Source: a virus
IMG/VR virus record: IMGVR_UViG_3300017971_000706
Location: 1-25,914 of that record
Length of the DNA: 25,914 nt
Direction: 5' to 3' (one strand)
This document shows positions 14,755-23,325 of the stretch, in pieces. The translations under genes and the position numbers were made by a program. Each line of letters begins with the position of its first letter. Within the stretch, counting starts at the first letter, position 1. The notes beneath the pieces are model-generated. The model saw only the letters and a list, made by a program, of their open reading frames with translations, was not told the DNA's origin and made no database searches.

Positions 14755-15709
14755 TGTCTACCTCTATAAACTGCCCTCTCACCATAGCCATGTAGAGGCC
14801 TACCTGGTTGGGCGCCAATTCGTATGCCAACCCGATCTCGTATTTTCTAGTGGGCACCGTTCGTTTAGCTATGCTGGCCGTCAACAATGTTGCTTCTTTA
14901 TCGTAGCTCGTTTCCTTCACCGCTCCGTCGTACCAGTCTATCCACGGTCCTGGGTAGGCCATTATGGCCGGTGTTATCCTACGTGGCTGGTGAGGCAGTG
15001 CCATTTGTCTTCTCACCAATTTGGCGGCGTCCATATTTTTCCCCAGCGTGTCTACGTACAGTTGCACCGCCCAGCGGAGCGTGCTCAAGTCGCTCTTTGT
15101 GGGCGTTAGTATCAGCCTCCGTTCCGGCAGGTACTCCGGTTCTCTCACGTTGGCGTAATGGAGTGGTGGGAACTCTTCTTTGCTCATAGCCTTAATCAGA
15201 ATCCACCCGACCGTACCCAACGCCGCCTCATGGTCTTTGTTGTTCACCTTGCTGACATTTTTAAGTCCGTTCGTATCCGGCTTGGCGAATGTGAGGCGTG
15301 GCAGTACCGGCTCGTCGTTGTATTGGCTTGCTGTCTCGATGACGATGGCTCCCACCTCGTCTCTACGCAGTTGTCTCCTCAGCGATTCGCTTCTTTCTTT
15401 TACCAGCGACGCCACCTCTCCGAGCGCGTCGGCAATCCTTCGCTCCACCTGCTCTTCGAATTTCACACCAGGTCGGAGGCCTGTTCTGTACCACTTCACT
15501 TCTTTACCAGTCCACCGTTCTTCTTTTATCAGGCCGGAGCGAAGGGCGTTGTTGTACATAGGCCACGTCTGGAATACTTCCAGCGTAATGCCTCTCTCGT
15601 TCATCCACTCGCCGAACTCTTTCGATCTATAGGGTGGCACGGTCCACTTGGTACGCAGCCATTCTGCGTTCTCCGGTTCTGTGCCGAGATCTGGTACTAC
15701 TCTACTCAC
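14744..15709 (-). CDS. Hypothetical protein following the minor head protein
   Basis: A 321-residue protein that I do not recognise. Residues 1-100 hold several Trp and charged residues ('WMNERGITLEVFQTWPMYNN'). A charged helix 'VERRIADALGEVASLVKERS' follows at about 96-115, and the rest is mixed alpha/beta. The start is GTG, 8 bp inside the end of the minor head gene, with AAGG upstream. This strong coupling suggests a protein needed in similar amounts to the minor head protein. A portal-associated, neck or internal virion protein is possible, but none is supported by a motif. Confidence 0.55.
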   Translation of the reverse strand: MSRVVPDLGTEPENAEWLRTKWTVPPYRSKEFGEWMNERGITLEVFQTWPMYNNALRSGLIKEERWTGKEVKWYRTGLRPGVKFEEQVERRIADALGEVASLVKERSESLRRQLRRDEVGAIVIETASQYNDEPVLPRLTFAKPDTNGLKNVSKVNNKDHEAALGTVGWILIKAMSKEEFPPLHYANVREPEYLPERRLILTPTKSDLSTLRWAVQLYVDTLGKNMDAAKLVRRQMALPHQPRRITPAIMAYPGPWIDWYDGAVKETSYDKEATLLTASIAKRTVPTRKYEIGLAYELAPNQVGLYMAMVRGQFIEVDNGQ

Positions 15710-18221
15710 CTGCTAGTAACCTTCCAAGCTCTGCTCCCTTCTCTACGGGAGAGTCGATGAAAGCGTCCAGGTTTGATCTGCTTATTCCTGCTGCGCTCAC
15801 TGTGTCTGTGCCTCCTAATACGACCACCTCGTACTCGTCCGCTAAGCCAAGGCCTGTAGAGTGCAACGAGAAGACTCTTTCCCTTGGCACTTCTTGGAAC
15901 GTTATCTTGGATGCTCTGTGGTAGTCGCTGGTATCGAGTGCGAAATTCATAGCGGTAGTGCCGTCGTGCGACGTGGAGATCAACGGCTGTTCGGAGATGG
16001 TTTCGGAGTAGTACTTGCCGTCGAATCTTTGCCCAGCGCCCAACGCTTTGTTGTACCGGCCCTTGTTGTACTTCATTCCTCTAAACACCTTAACGCTTTT
16101 TATTCCCTTCTCCTTCAAAACTTCCTGGGTATGGTTATACATGGAGCGCAGCGTCTTACGTGCGCCTCTTACTGCTGCCTCATCGAAGCTGCGATTAATC
16201 ATAGGCAGCTTCATGTTGAGGCGAGCCACGTCTGCCTTTGCCAGGTCGAACTCCAGCCTTGCCGCGTGTTGCAGCAGGAGGGCGTTGGGTGAGTTATCAC
16301 CGCTCGTCTCGTCCCATGTGCTAATCACTCTATCTATTGTAGTACGTGTAGCTTTACTCAGCTCCGCGTCGGACGTAACCGAATAGAACTCTTTCTTGCT
16401 CAACTCCTCCCACTGTCTCACGAACTCTTTCACATCGGGATCTTTGTAGATGGGATCCGCGATCTTGAACAGGTCCGGCCCCTTTTTGCTTTTTGGTATT
16501 TTGTAGTATTGCTGTTCCAGCTCTTTCGCCAGTCCCGGTTTACCGTGGGCTGCTTTCAGGCTAGGCAGTTTCATCGGTTTCGTCTTAGGCGGGCGTACTA
16601 CTTCCTTTGGTGGTGGCGGAGTCTTCAACTTGGCAGTGGGCTTGCCGATCTTCGTAGGGCTGCCCTCGGTTGGGTTCTTCACCAAGCTCAACGGCCTTTG
16701 AGACAGGGTAGGTTTAGCCTTGGCTTTAGCTGGCGTGGTAGTTGGGAAGAGACCGGGCTGTGCGTCTTTGGGTTTAGCTACGGACGGCAGCGGTTTCTTA
16801 GGCGGCGCCTTTGTTGGCGGGGTCACTGGTCCGGGGTCTGCTTGGGCCGAGTAGCCGGAGGGGACTGCTACCGAGGACATACGCGGCACGGTGTAGGACC
16901 GGCATTGGTGGTGGTACGGTGGCGGTCCTATGTTGGCTACTTCCGGCAGTTGAGAATCGGGGACGAATGTTTTGTATTCCCCTCTGTCGTCTGCCGCTCC
17001 CACCCCGGAGCGTGTGATCATACCAATCGCGCTACCTCCTTCGGGCCCGATGTAGTACCTGCCTGGTTGCATACCTTCTTCGCGCCACGTTCTCAGGAAG
17101 GGAGCTGCTTGTTGTATAGTGCCGGGGCTGGCTGACATAGCGCGGTAGATGTTTCCTTCCGCCTTACGCACTTCGATAATCTTGCCATCCATGTACCGGC
17201 ATTGGTCTGTTGTTCTCTCATCGAGCACGGCCTGCACTTCCAATAGCTCTATTCCGGCCTCGGTGTATCCGGTTACTTCTGCGTACGTCCTTGCTCTGTT
17301 CACTGCCGTGCTTGCTGCTGCGCGGGCGTAGTTGACTCCGTACTGATCCCATAGTCCGGGGAGTTTTTGCAGGTCGCGTGCTATGGTCTGCTGTGCGAGT
17401 CCCTGCTTCATACCGTTCTCGATAATTCGCAGACCTTTTTTAGTAAGGGCCGCCGACCGTTTGCCCATATTGTCTTTCAAGTGCCAGCCTTGGTGTTGGG
17501 TCAAAGTGCTTATAGCCTTCGACTCCTCCATGCTCAGCGACGTTCTCAAGTCTATTCCGAAGGTATCTTTAAGCGCTGTCTTCGTGCCTGTAGCCGTGTT
17601 CTCCAAGGTGACTTGCATCCTTGGTTTCCAAGCGTCTGTGATTTTCTGCACGGACAGTTTATCGACCACCTTCTTCGTCACGTTGTCCATAGCCTTTTTC
17701 CAGGCTTCGGGCGTGATGTTTTTGAGCTTGCCCACTTCTTTCTTGAGGTGTTTTTCGAGCAGAGGCGCCGTCACTTTTCTTTCGGAGCTCATCATGGTCG
17801 ACGCGAGCATACCTGCTAGGCGTTTATAATCTACCGGCCCTCCCTTCCATGCTTTCTCCAGTAGGTAGCCGGTGGAGGTATCGACGAGCATGGCAGCTTC
17901 TGCCAGCTCGTCCGCCGGTTGCCATTCGATTCGTTCCAGCGTTCTCCAGACCGGAGTATCGTTTTTCGTCAGGGCCACTGCTTCGCAGATGGTGACGTTG
18001 CCGTTGAGCAGGAGGGCTTTGCGTCTTGCGTCTTCCAGCGACTTGGCGTGTGCCGCTAGTCTCCCTTCCTGCATGATGGCTATGCCGTGTGCTGCTTTGG
18101 GAAACACCGGGTCCACGCCTGCTGCGAGCAGGGCCGGTCCTGGCAGTGTACCCAGGTAGCGTGGTGGGTGACTAACGAGGTAGCCTCTTGCGAACGTGGT
18201 AGTGGGGAGGAGGTCTATCAC
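15702..18221 (-). CDS. SPP1 gp7-type minor head protein fused to ADP-ribosyltransferase
   Basis: An 839-residue protein. About residues 150-445 form the Mu F/SPP1 gp7 head-morphogenesis region: 'NYARAAASTAVNRARTY', 'DERTTDQCRYMDGK' (C341) and 'PPPYHHQC' (about 433-440) are its usual conserved blocks. A Pro/Lys linker (about 455-560) leads to a C-terminal ADP-ribosyltransferase of the R-S-E class: R714 in 'VKVFRGMKY', 'STS' at 749-751 in 'EQPLISTSHDG', and E796-x-E798 in 'DEYEVV'. All three catalytic motifs are intact, and the E-x-E form is typical of arginine-specific enzymes. The start is GTG, sharing one base with the portal stop. Such minor head proteins sit near the portal inside the capsid, so the enzyme could be ejected with the DNA to modify host proteins. 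Confidence 0.85.
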   Translation of the reverse strand: MIDLLPTTTFARGYLVSHPPRYLGTLPGPALLAAGVDPVFPKAAHGIAIMQEGRLAAHAKSLEDARRKALLLNGNVTICEAVALTKNDTPVWRTLERIEWQPADELAEAAMLVDTSTGYLLEKAWKGGPVDYKRLAGMLASTMMSSERKVTAPLLEKHLKKEVGKLKNITPEAWKKAMDNVTKKVVDKLSVQKITDAWKPRMQVTLENTATGTKTALKDTFGIDLRTSLSMEESKAISTLTQHQGWHLKDNMGKRSAALTKKGLRIIENGMKQGLAQQTIARDLQKLPGLWDQYGVNYARAAASTAVNRARTYAEVTGYTEAGIELLEVQAVLDERTTDQCRYMDGKIIEVRKAEGNIYRAMSASPGTIQQAAPFLRTWREEGMQPGRYYIGPEGGSAIGMITRSGVGAADDRGEYKTFVPDSQLPEVANIGPPPYHHQCRSYTVPRMSSVAVPSGYSAQADPGPVTPPTKAPPKKPLPSVAKPKDAQPGLFPTTTPAKAKAKPTLSQRPLSLVKNPTEGSPTKIGKPTAKLKTPPPPKEVVRPPKTKPMKLPSLKAAHGKPGLAKELEQQYYKIPKSKKGPDLFKIADPIYKDPDVKEFVRQWEELSKKEFYSVTSDAELSKATRTTIDRVISTWDETSGDNSPNALLLQHAARLEFDLAKADVARLNMKLPMINRSFDEAAVRGARKTLRSMYNHTQEVLKEKGIKSVKVFRGMKYNKGRYNKALGAGQRFDGKYYSETISEQPLISTSHDGTTAMNFALDTSDYHRASKITFQEVPRERVFSLHSTGLGLADEYEVVVLGGTDTVSAAGISRSNLDAFIDSPVEKGAELGRLLAGE

Positions 18222-20107
18222 TACTCTTCCATCTCCTCGTCGTCGTTGCTTTCCAAGCTAGGCAGGAGGAAGTCTGCCGAGTCCACGTCTGCCAGCTTGG
18301 ATTCTGTTTCTTCCAAGGCGTCGGTGACGTACCTATGCAGCAGGTGGAGGCGTTGTGTCTCCTGTCTCAGCGCTCTTATCGCTGATAGTTTGGGGTCGCC
18401 TTCTCCTATTGCTTCTGCGTTATTGGATGAGGAGTTATTGTTAGCTCTCATCTCTTCGGCGGTTGTGTCCAACGACTCCGGTCTGTATCCTGCCAATGCG
18501 AAGGGCAGGGACATGTTGCCCCAGTCTTGATCTACCTTATTATATTGCCGGTTGAAGATGTCCGAGGCGAGCACTCTTCCTTCGTTGGGCAGGAGCACGC
18601 CAGCCTTCACCAGCTTCTCCACCATTACTGTCATGCGTTCTGGATCTCTAGTCACTGGCGAGTTAGAGACGAAGGTCCAGTATTTTACTTCGTACTCGGA
18701 GAGCAGCTTGTGGTTTATCACGAAATCGAAGTCGTTCCTTTCCGGCTCGAACACCTGTTCTTCTGCGAAGCGGATGCTGGCTTGTGCGGTGGCGCGGTTA
18801 AGGGAGGCTGGTGTTTCTCCTCGCAGTATGGGGGGAAGCCTAAACGCCTGTCCCACCTTGTCGATGTTTCGTTCGTCGTACTTGGAGAACAGTTCTTCCT
18901 TGTACTGCGCTTCGGTAAGTGGTTTTAGTTCCAGCTTGAGCTTGCCTGTTTCCGCCGTGCCTTGTTCCTCCGCTTCGATGATGAGGATTTTATGGAAGTT
19001 CTCTTGCCCTTTAATCTCTCGGTCTATGTAGTTCTCCAGTCTTTCCACTGCGTTGTCGGCGAGTCTGCCGTTGCTAACGAGGAGGGCGAGTGGCGGGACG
19101 GATTTATTATCGAAGTAAGCCAGGTTCACTTCTTCAGCCGAGCGGCTACCTAATACGGAGAGGAGAGCGCCGATCCATCTTGGCACGCCGTATGGGGTAC
19201 GGGAGGAGTGGATGTTCCAGTAGATGATCTCCGTGGCTGGCGCATCCCCTTCTTGGATCATTTGTTCTCTTTCTTCTTCCGTGTTTATCACCTTACCTGT
19301 ACGCATGGAGACTGTACGCGGGTCGCCGAATTCTTTGAAGTAGACCACCTTGGTTCCGGTCGTCTGCGCGAAGTGTCTAAATCTTTTTCTTGTGGTGACA
19401 TCTTCGTAGGTGAGCGGGCCTGTCTTTTGTTTTCTGGTGATGGGCACGAATGGTCCGTTGAGCGGCATGAGCCGCATGGTATGGGATGGCACGTAGACGA
19501 GCCTGGAGACTTGGCCTGCTTTGTTACGCAACACTTCCCAGTATGCTCCGCCTGTTGTTTCCTTGTCCTCTCTGGTTATGCGTCGTAGCTTTGTGAAGGA
19601 GTAGCCGTCGGTGGCGGTAAACCCTTCGAACAGGTTACGCAGGAAGAGGTATTCTTTTCTGGCTTCTTTATGCATTGTTTTTATTTGCGTGTTTATCTGC
19701 TCGTCCGTTGGGTTGTCTCCGCCCGGCACGATGCCTTGCTCCATCAGGTCTCGCACTTGTTGTTTAGCTTCTTCGCCGTCCAGGTTGATGGTAGGTTCCC
19801 AGTGGTGGCCGAAGCCGTCTATGTTGGTAGCATATGCTTCCACGCATTGTTTGAGGGCGGAGGAGTGTTCGAGGAGGAAGCAGAGGGAGTTGAAGTCGTA
19901 TGGCGGGTCGAGTGCTCCTGCGGTTTGGAACGGCAGGTTGTTCTCGTCTGTTTCCGCCATAGCGCGGGACCATGCGTCCGAGCCTGGTTTATCTCCCACC
20001 ACTGTAGCTTTGAGCACGGTGGTTCTTTTTGCCTGTCCTTTGTAAGCTTCTTTGACCACGAAGGCGTGGTGTGGGTTTACGATGGGCTTGCCTTTGGCTT
20101 CCGTCAT
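18221..20107 (-). CDS. Portal protein, PBSX/XkdE type
   Basis: A 628-residue portal, the ring through which DNA is packaged and leaves. The core shows the family blocks: 'VPSHTMRL' (about 206-213), 'VVYFKEFGDPRTV' (about 254-266), 'IIYWNIHSSRTPYGVPRWIG' (about 294-313), 'YFDNKSVPPLALLVSNG' (about 331-347) and 'AFRLPPILRG'. The N-terminus is Lys-rich and the C-terminus acidic ('SNDDEEMEE'). It is longer than many portals of this group, with both ends extended. It begins 1 nt after the stop of the small beta-rich gene with AAGGA upstream, and is followed by the minor head protein, as usual for terminase-portal-minor head order. Confidence 0.92.
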   Translation of the reverse strand: MTEAKGKPIVNPHHAFVVKEAYKGQAKRTTVLKATVVGDKPGSDAWSRAMAETDENNLPFQTAGALDPPYDFNSLCFLLEHSSALKQCVEAYATNIDGFGHHWEPTINLDGEEAKQQVRDLMEQGIVPGGDNPTDEQINTQIKTMHKEARKEYLFLRNLFEGFTATDGYSFTKLRRITREDKETTGGAYWEVLRNKAGQVSRLVYVPSHTMRLMPLNGPFVPITRKQKTGPLTYEDVTTRKRFRHFAQTTGTKVVYFKEFGDPRTVSMRTGKVINTEEEREQMIQEGDAPATEIIYWNIHSSRTPYGVPRWIGALLSVLGSRSAEEVNLAYFDNKSVPPLALLVSNGRLADNAVERLENYIDREIKGQENFHKILIIEAEEQGTAETGKLKLELKPLTEAQYKEELFSKYDERNIDKVGQAFRLPPILRGETPASLNRATAQASIRFAEEQVFEPERNDFDFVINHKLLSEYEVKYWTFVSNSPVTRDPERMTVMVEKLVKAGVLLPNEGRVLASDIFNRQYNKVDQDWGNMSLPFALAGYRPESLDTTAEEMRANNNSSSNNAEAIGEGDPKLSAIRALRQETQRLHLLHRYVTDALEETESKLADVDSADFLLPSLESNDDEEMEE

Positions 20108-20108
20108 T

Positions 20109-20441
20109 TTATTCCGTCCTTACGTTGTAACCTGCCACCTCTGCCCACGCTGTGCCTGCTGTGTAGGCTGTAGTTTGAGCGCGGATGTATTTTACCGTCT
20201 CGTCCACGTACACGTTCGCCGCCCAGCCTGGTGTTCCTGCGTTGGAAACGGGGCTGCCCACGTTGGACCAGTGGGTACCGTTCTGCGAGGCTTGGAACTG
20301 TATGGTGCCGTTCCAGTTATTGGAAGCGACGTGGATAGTTTTATGCGTGAGGTTCCTCACGTCTTTGGCTACTCCGTCTCCTGCTCCTGCTGGTGGTGCT
20401 ACTGCGGCTTTCACTTCCAGCTCTATGTTATCCTGTCTCAT
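20109..20441 (-). CDS. Small beta-rich protein between terminase and portal
   Basis: A 110-residue protein starting MRQDNIELEVKAAVAPPAGA. The segments 'KTIHVASNNWNGTIQFQASQ', 'GTHWSNVGSPVS' and 'VDETVKYIRAQTTAYTAGTA' alternate as beta strands with Gly/Asn turns. They resemble small beta-sandwich domains of phage surface proteins, in which 'I-x-F-Q-x-S-x-D/N-G-x-x-W' is common. GGAGGTTTTAA directly precedes the ATG, so expression is probably high. A capsid-surface or decoration role is possible. Its place between TerL and portal is unusual for a decoration protein, and no named family is assigned. Confidence 0.6.
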   Translation of the reverse strand: MRQDNIELEVKAAVAPPAGAGDGVAKDVRNLTHKTIHVASNNWNGTIQFQASQNGTHWSNVGSPVSNAGTPGWAANVYVDETVKYIRAQTTAYTAGTAWAEVAGYNVRTE

Positions 20442-20477
20442 TTAAAACCTCCTTGCGCTAGGCGCTATTTTTTTAAC

Positions 20478-22043
20478 CTACTGGAAGGCTAGTTCCATAG
20501 GTTTCTTTTTTTTGTTTCCGCCCACCACTCTAACTCCTACCTTGGTTGAGTTACGCACTGAGCCTTTGAGCAATTTGAAAGCCAGGCCGAGGCCTTGGCT
20601 GAAGGCGTCTACCATGTCGTCGTGTCTGCCTATGGGGAACTCCATTAGCTCGCCGATCAAGTTACCTCGAGCCGGGTCCCATTCGCTACTTTCTGGATCC
20701 AGGTGTCTTGCGAACCTCACTTGATCTCTTTCCATGATTGGTGTCACGTCCATGAGGCGTTGGTACTTGGAGACTTTTGGTTTGCATATCTCCAGGTCTT
20801 TCATCATCTCCGGGTAGGATTCAACCAGCCATTGGTCCAACGTGGACTGGCCTGCTTTTTCCAAAGCCACGACTGGGTTGTACCAGCGTTGCCAATCTTT
20901 GTGCAGTGCTTCTACTTGTTGTCGCATAGTGATGCGAGCACGCCAAGCGTCTACCACGTAGATTTTATCGGCGCTTGGGTCTACTGCGAACACCACTCCT
21001 GCTGTATAGTCGTTCATTTCTTTCAGGCCGACTGCGGTGTCGTAGGAGGTAAGGTGTGGAGCGCCTTGTCCTGGAATGTCTGCGTTACGTGCGAATTTAA
21101 TCCACGAGTCTTTTATTGGTGCTATTGATTCGTCGTGCGCTTCGTTTCTGAAGGCTCTGTTGAAGTCGACGCTGCCGATCTCTTCGAACCTCTCTCTCAG
21201 TGCTGCCTCATTCCATTTGAGCCATAGGGATCCGAAGTTAGCAGGCACTGCGTAGAACAGCACGGTGTAGGCTGGATTTTTCATCAGCTCGTGGTTGAGA
21301 TCGTCCTTATGCCAGAGGGTACACACGCCCCATATTTTTCCGTCTGGCCCTAGTAGGTTGGTCCAGTCGTTCTTCCAGGCTTGTTTAATCTGCGCTCTTA
21401 GTGCTGGGAAGGCCAGGGCGTTTCTTCTATCCACCACGTCGTCCGGGAAGAGTATGTCCGCCCTACCTCCTGTGGCTGTGGAGGTAACGCCCACGGCTTC
21501 GATGCTTGCGTCTCTGTGTCTAGCTGGGCGTTGGAAGTAGATTTTATGTTTGGACCATTCGCCTTCTTCGTCGGGGTGGAGGTGTGGGAAGACCTCTTTG
21601 ATTCTCGGGTTGGTTTCCACGTGTTGCTTTATTTCGAAGAGTCGTTCTTTTGCCTTGCCGTCTGAAGCGCAGATTATTTTATGTCGCAGGTTGAGGTTGC
21701 GGCCCAGTTCCCATAGCGGCCTGCCCACAACTACCTGGGTGGACTTACCGTGGTATCGTGGTGCGACGATGAGCACGCGGTTATGATTAGACATGGCTGA
21801 GTCCCACTCGTCGTGGAACCATTGTTGCTGTAGTGGTTTATTATTTTCCTCGTCGTAGAAGCAGTACTCCATGAAGGCTCCGAAGTTCTGTCTGGCGAGG
21901 CGCACGTGGGCTAGTTGTAGAGCGGCTACTCTGCGTTTTTCTTCGGCTAGGGATTCTGCTGTTATTCTTCTTGAGGGCGGCACGCGGGGCAGGTGTCCTT
22001 TTGGTGCTTTGTAGTTGGGGTGCAGGTTGCCGATCTCGTTCAT
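20478..22043 (-). CDS. Terminase large subunit
   Basis: A 521-residue protein with both terminase domains. The ATPase has Walker A 'VAPRYHGKST' (93-102) and a Walker B region 'ADILFPDDVVD' (195-205), with the coupling-type segment 'WGVCTLWHKDD' (about 238-248). The RNase-H-like nuclease has the first acidic residue D335 in 'SYDTAVG', the second E395 in 'VALEKAGQS', and the last pair D475/D476 in 'GRHDDMVDAF'. All catalytic positions expected for DNA cutting and translocation are present. AAGGAAAAAAC precedes the ATG. The gene is separated from the probable small terminase gene by five small genes and a regulatory region, which is not the common adjacent pair. Confidence 0.95.
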   Translation of the reverse strand: MNEIGNLHPNYKAPKGHLPRVPPSRRITAESLAEEKRRVAALQLAHVRLARQNFGAFMEYCFYDEENNKPLQQQWFHDEWDSAMSNHNRVLIVAPRYHGKSTQVVVGRPLWELGRNLNLRHKIICASDGKAKERLFEIKQHVETNPRIKEVFPHLHPDEEGEWSKHKIYFQRPARHRDASIEAVGVTSTATGGRADILFPDDVVDRRNALAFPALRAQIKQAWKNDWTNLLGPDGKIWGVCTLWHKDDLNHELMKNPAYTVLFYAVPANFGSLWLKWNEAALRERFEEIGSVDFNRAFRNEAHDESIAPIKDSWIKFARNADIPGQGAPHLTSYDTAVGLKEMNDYTAGVVFAVDPSADKIYVVDAWRARITMRQQVEALHKDWQRWYNPVVALEKAGQSTLDQWLVESYPEMMKDLEICKPKVSKYQRLMDVTPIMERDQVRFARHLDPESSEWDPARGNLIGELMEFPIGRHDDMVDAFSQGLGLAFKLLKGSVRNSTKVGVRVVGGNKKKKPMELAFQ

Positions 22044-22065
22044 GTTTTTTCCTTTACCTCTAACA

Positions 22066-22087
22066 GCCTACCTTTGCAGGTACGGGC
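22066..22087 (-). other. Intercistronic hairpin with GNRA-type loop
   Basis: On the minus strand TACCT-GCAA-AGGTA forms a 5 bp stem with a GCAA tetraloop, extended by GCC/GGC across a 2-base bulge. It lies in the 84 bp gap before the terminase large subunit. No T tract follows, so a stability or processing role is more likely than termination. Confidence 0.5.
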
Positions 22088-22127
22088 TAGGAAGTTTCAA
22101 TGCCCTGCTAACGTCACTTCGTACGAT

Positions 22128-22772
22128 CTATCGTTTTAATAACAGAGGTTGCAGACGTGGTGTTGGTAACGCCACGGCCTGGCCTGTTCCTCTGTATTCT
22201 GCGGCGTACTCATTGAGCCATGCTATGGCTGTTTTGGAGGAGTCGTTTATAACGCCTCCGTACTTAACGGTGATGGCCATGCTTTCCAGGTGTTTTTGGG
22301 CGACGCGGATGTGTTTATCTTTGCAGCCGTAGTCGTACAGCTTCTCTGCCAGCGCCACTGGGTCCAGGACGTGGCCGGCGTACCAGAAGTGGAGCTCCAT
22401 GTTGGCTCCGTACGCTTCGGCCTCGACGTATGCGCGGTATGCTTTGTTGAAGATGTACTTTCTGGAGTAGCCGTTGTCGCGTCTATTCTGTTGGATGTGT
22501 TGGTGCTCGTGTACGCAGATAGCTATTTGGCTTTCCAGGCGTTTGGTGTTGGCGTCTCCGATAGTGAACGGGACGTATATCTTGCCGAACAGTGTAGTGG
22601 TGAAGTCGTTCATGAATTTCTTACCGGACATGATGCCGAAGTCGTCCATGAAGTTAGCGACGGCGCGCATGAGTTTGGACTTCTTTTTATTCACCACTTT
22701 GGTATCGTATTTTTTTTGCATGTAATGCCAGAAGTCTATGACCAGTTCTGGCGATAATTCTTTAGTGGACAT
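22128..22772 (-). CDS. Putative HEXXH zinc metallopeptidase
   Basis: A 214-residue protein. 'CVHEHQHIQQ' at 87-96 is an HEXXH motif (H88, E89, H92), the usual zinc and catalytic set of metallopeptidases. About 25 residues later, 'YVEAEAYGANME' (E117/E119) is placed to give the third, glutamate zinc ligand, as in gluzincins. The rest is helical, with a basic N-terminal part and no signal peptide or membrane span, so it acts in the cytoplasm or within the virion. GGAGGTATT directly precedes the ATG. Possible tasks are processing of a virion protein, cell-wall or host-protein cleavage. The real protease for head maturation is probably the XkdF domain, so this would be a second one. Activity is inferred from the motif only. 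Confidence 0.65.
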   Translation of the reverse strand: MSTKELSPELVIDFWHYMQKKYDTKVVNKKKSKLMRAVANFMDDFGIMSGKKFMNDFTTTLFGKIYVPFTIGDANTKRLESQIAICVHEHQHIQQNRRDNGYSRKYIFNKAYRAYVEAEAYGANMELHFWYAGHVLDPVALAEKLYDYGCKDKHIRVAQKHLESMAITVKYGGVINDSSKTAIAWLNEYAAEYRGTGQAVALPTPRLQPLLLKR

Positions 22773-22784
22773 AATACCTCCTTA

Positions 22785-23045
22785 TTAAATGCCGGAGATG
22801 TCTTCGGCTTCTTGCCAATCCACGTCGAGGCGCAGGTGACCGGAGTTGTAGAGGTTGACGATCGCTTTGGCGCGTACGGTTTCGTTCTCTCCGATGTCTG
22901 CCGGGTTAAGGCCGCACTCTTCCCACCATGCTTCGAACAGTACGGAGAGGAGCTTGGCGCGTTTAGAGTCATGCAGTATTTTTTCTTTTTGCGGCACGGG
23001 TGGTTCGACGAGCTTTACGGACCAGTGTTTTGAATTAGGAGTCAT
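22785..23045 (-). CDS. Small hypothetical protein
   Basis: An 86-residue protein starting MTPNSKHWSVKLVEPPVPQK. The middle is a helix with Trp and acidic residues ('LLSVLFEAWWEECGLNPADI') and the end is acidic. It overlaps the upstream lipoprotein gene by 11 bp, and its stop is 12 nt before the metallopeptidase start. I do not recognise a family. It may be a small regulator or adaptor made together with those two proteins. Confidence 0.5.
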   Translation of the reverse strand: MTPNSKHWSVKLVEPPVPQKEKILHDSKRAKLLSVLFEAWWEECGLNPADIGENETVRAKAIVNLYNSGHLRLDVDWQEAEDISGI

Positions 23046-23316
23046 TTTCCGTGCAGTAATCAGCCGGTATACACGCCAGCGTGCCGTCTTCTTCGCAGCA
23101 CGTCCAATCCAGCTCTACCGGTTCGGTGGTATTGCAGTCGTCCACTGTTTGCCATTCTCCGTCTGCGTTGCAGAGCTCTACTATGTTATCTCTGCATCTC
23201 ATCTCTTCGGGTTGGCATTCGTTTTCGCAGCCTGTTATGGCGAGGAAGAGGAGGGTTAACCCCACGTAGGGGAGCGAAACGGAGAAAACGAAAACGGCCA
23301 GGGCGTTTTTTTGCAT
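23035..23316 (-). CDS. Cys-rich lipoprotein
   Basis: A 93-residue protein with a signal peptide: a hydrophobic stretch at about residues 5-28 leading to the lipobox 'AITGC' with lipid-modified C30. The mature part has eight further Cys (34, 41, 49, 61, 73, 74, 82, 88) and the pattern 'MRCRDNIVELCNADGEWQTV', which looks like small disulphide-knotted domains common in secreted proteins of Myxococcota-like bacteria. GAGG lies 7 nt before the ATG. It would sit in a membrane of the infected cell facing outward or the periplasm. Phage lipoproteins often block superinfection, so an exclusion role is plausible but not shown. Confidence 0.7.
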   Translation of the reverse strand: MQKNALAVFVFSVSLPYVGLTLLFLAITGCENECQPEEMRCRDNIVELCNADGEWQTVDDCNTTEPVELDWTCCEEDGTLACIPADYCTENDS

Positions 23317-23325
23317 TTTGGGCCT

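Noticed and set aside
20455-20474. Small GCGC hairpin followed by T7 on the plus strand
   Set aside because: The stem is only 4 bp, and there is no plus-strand gene for it to terminate.
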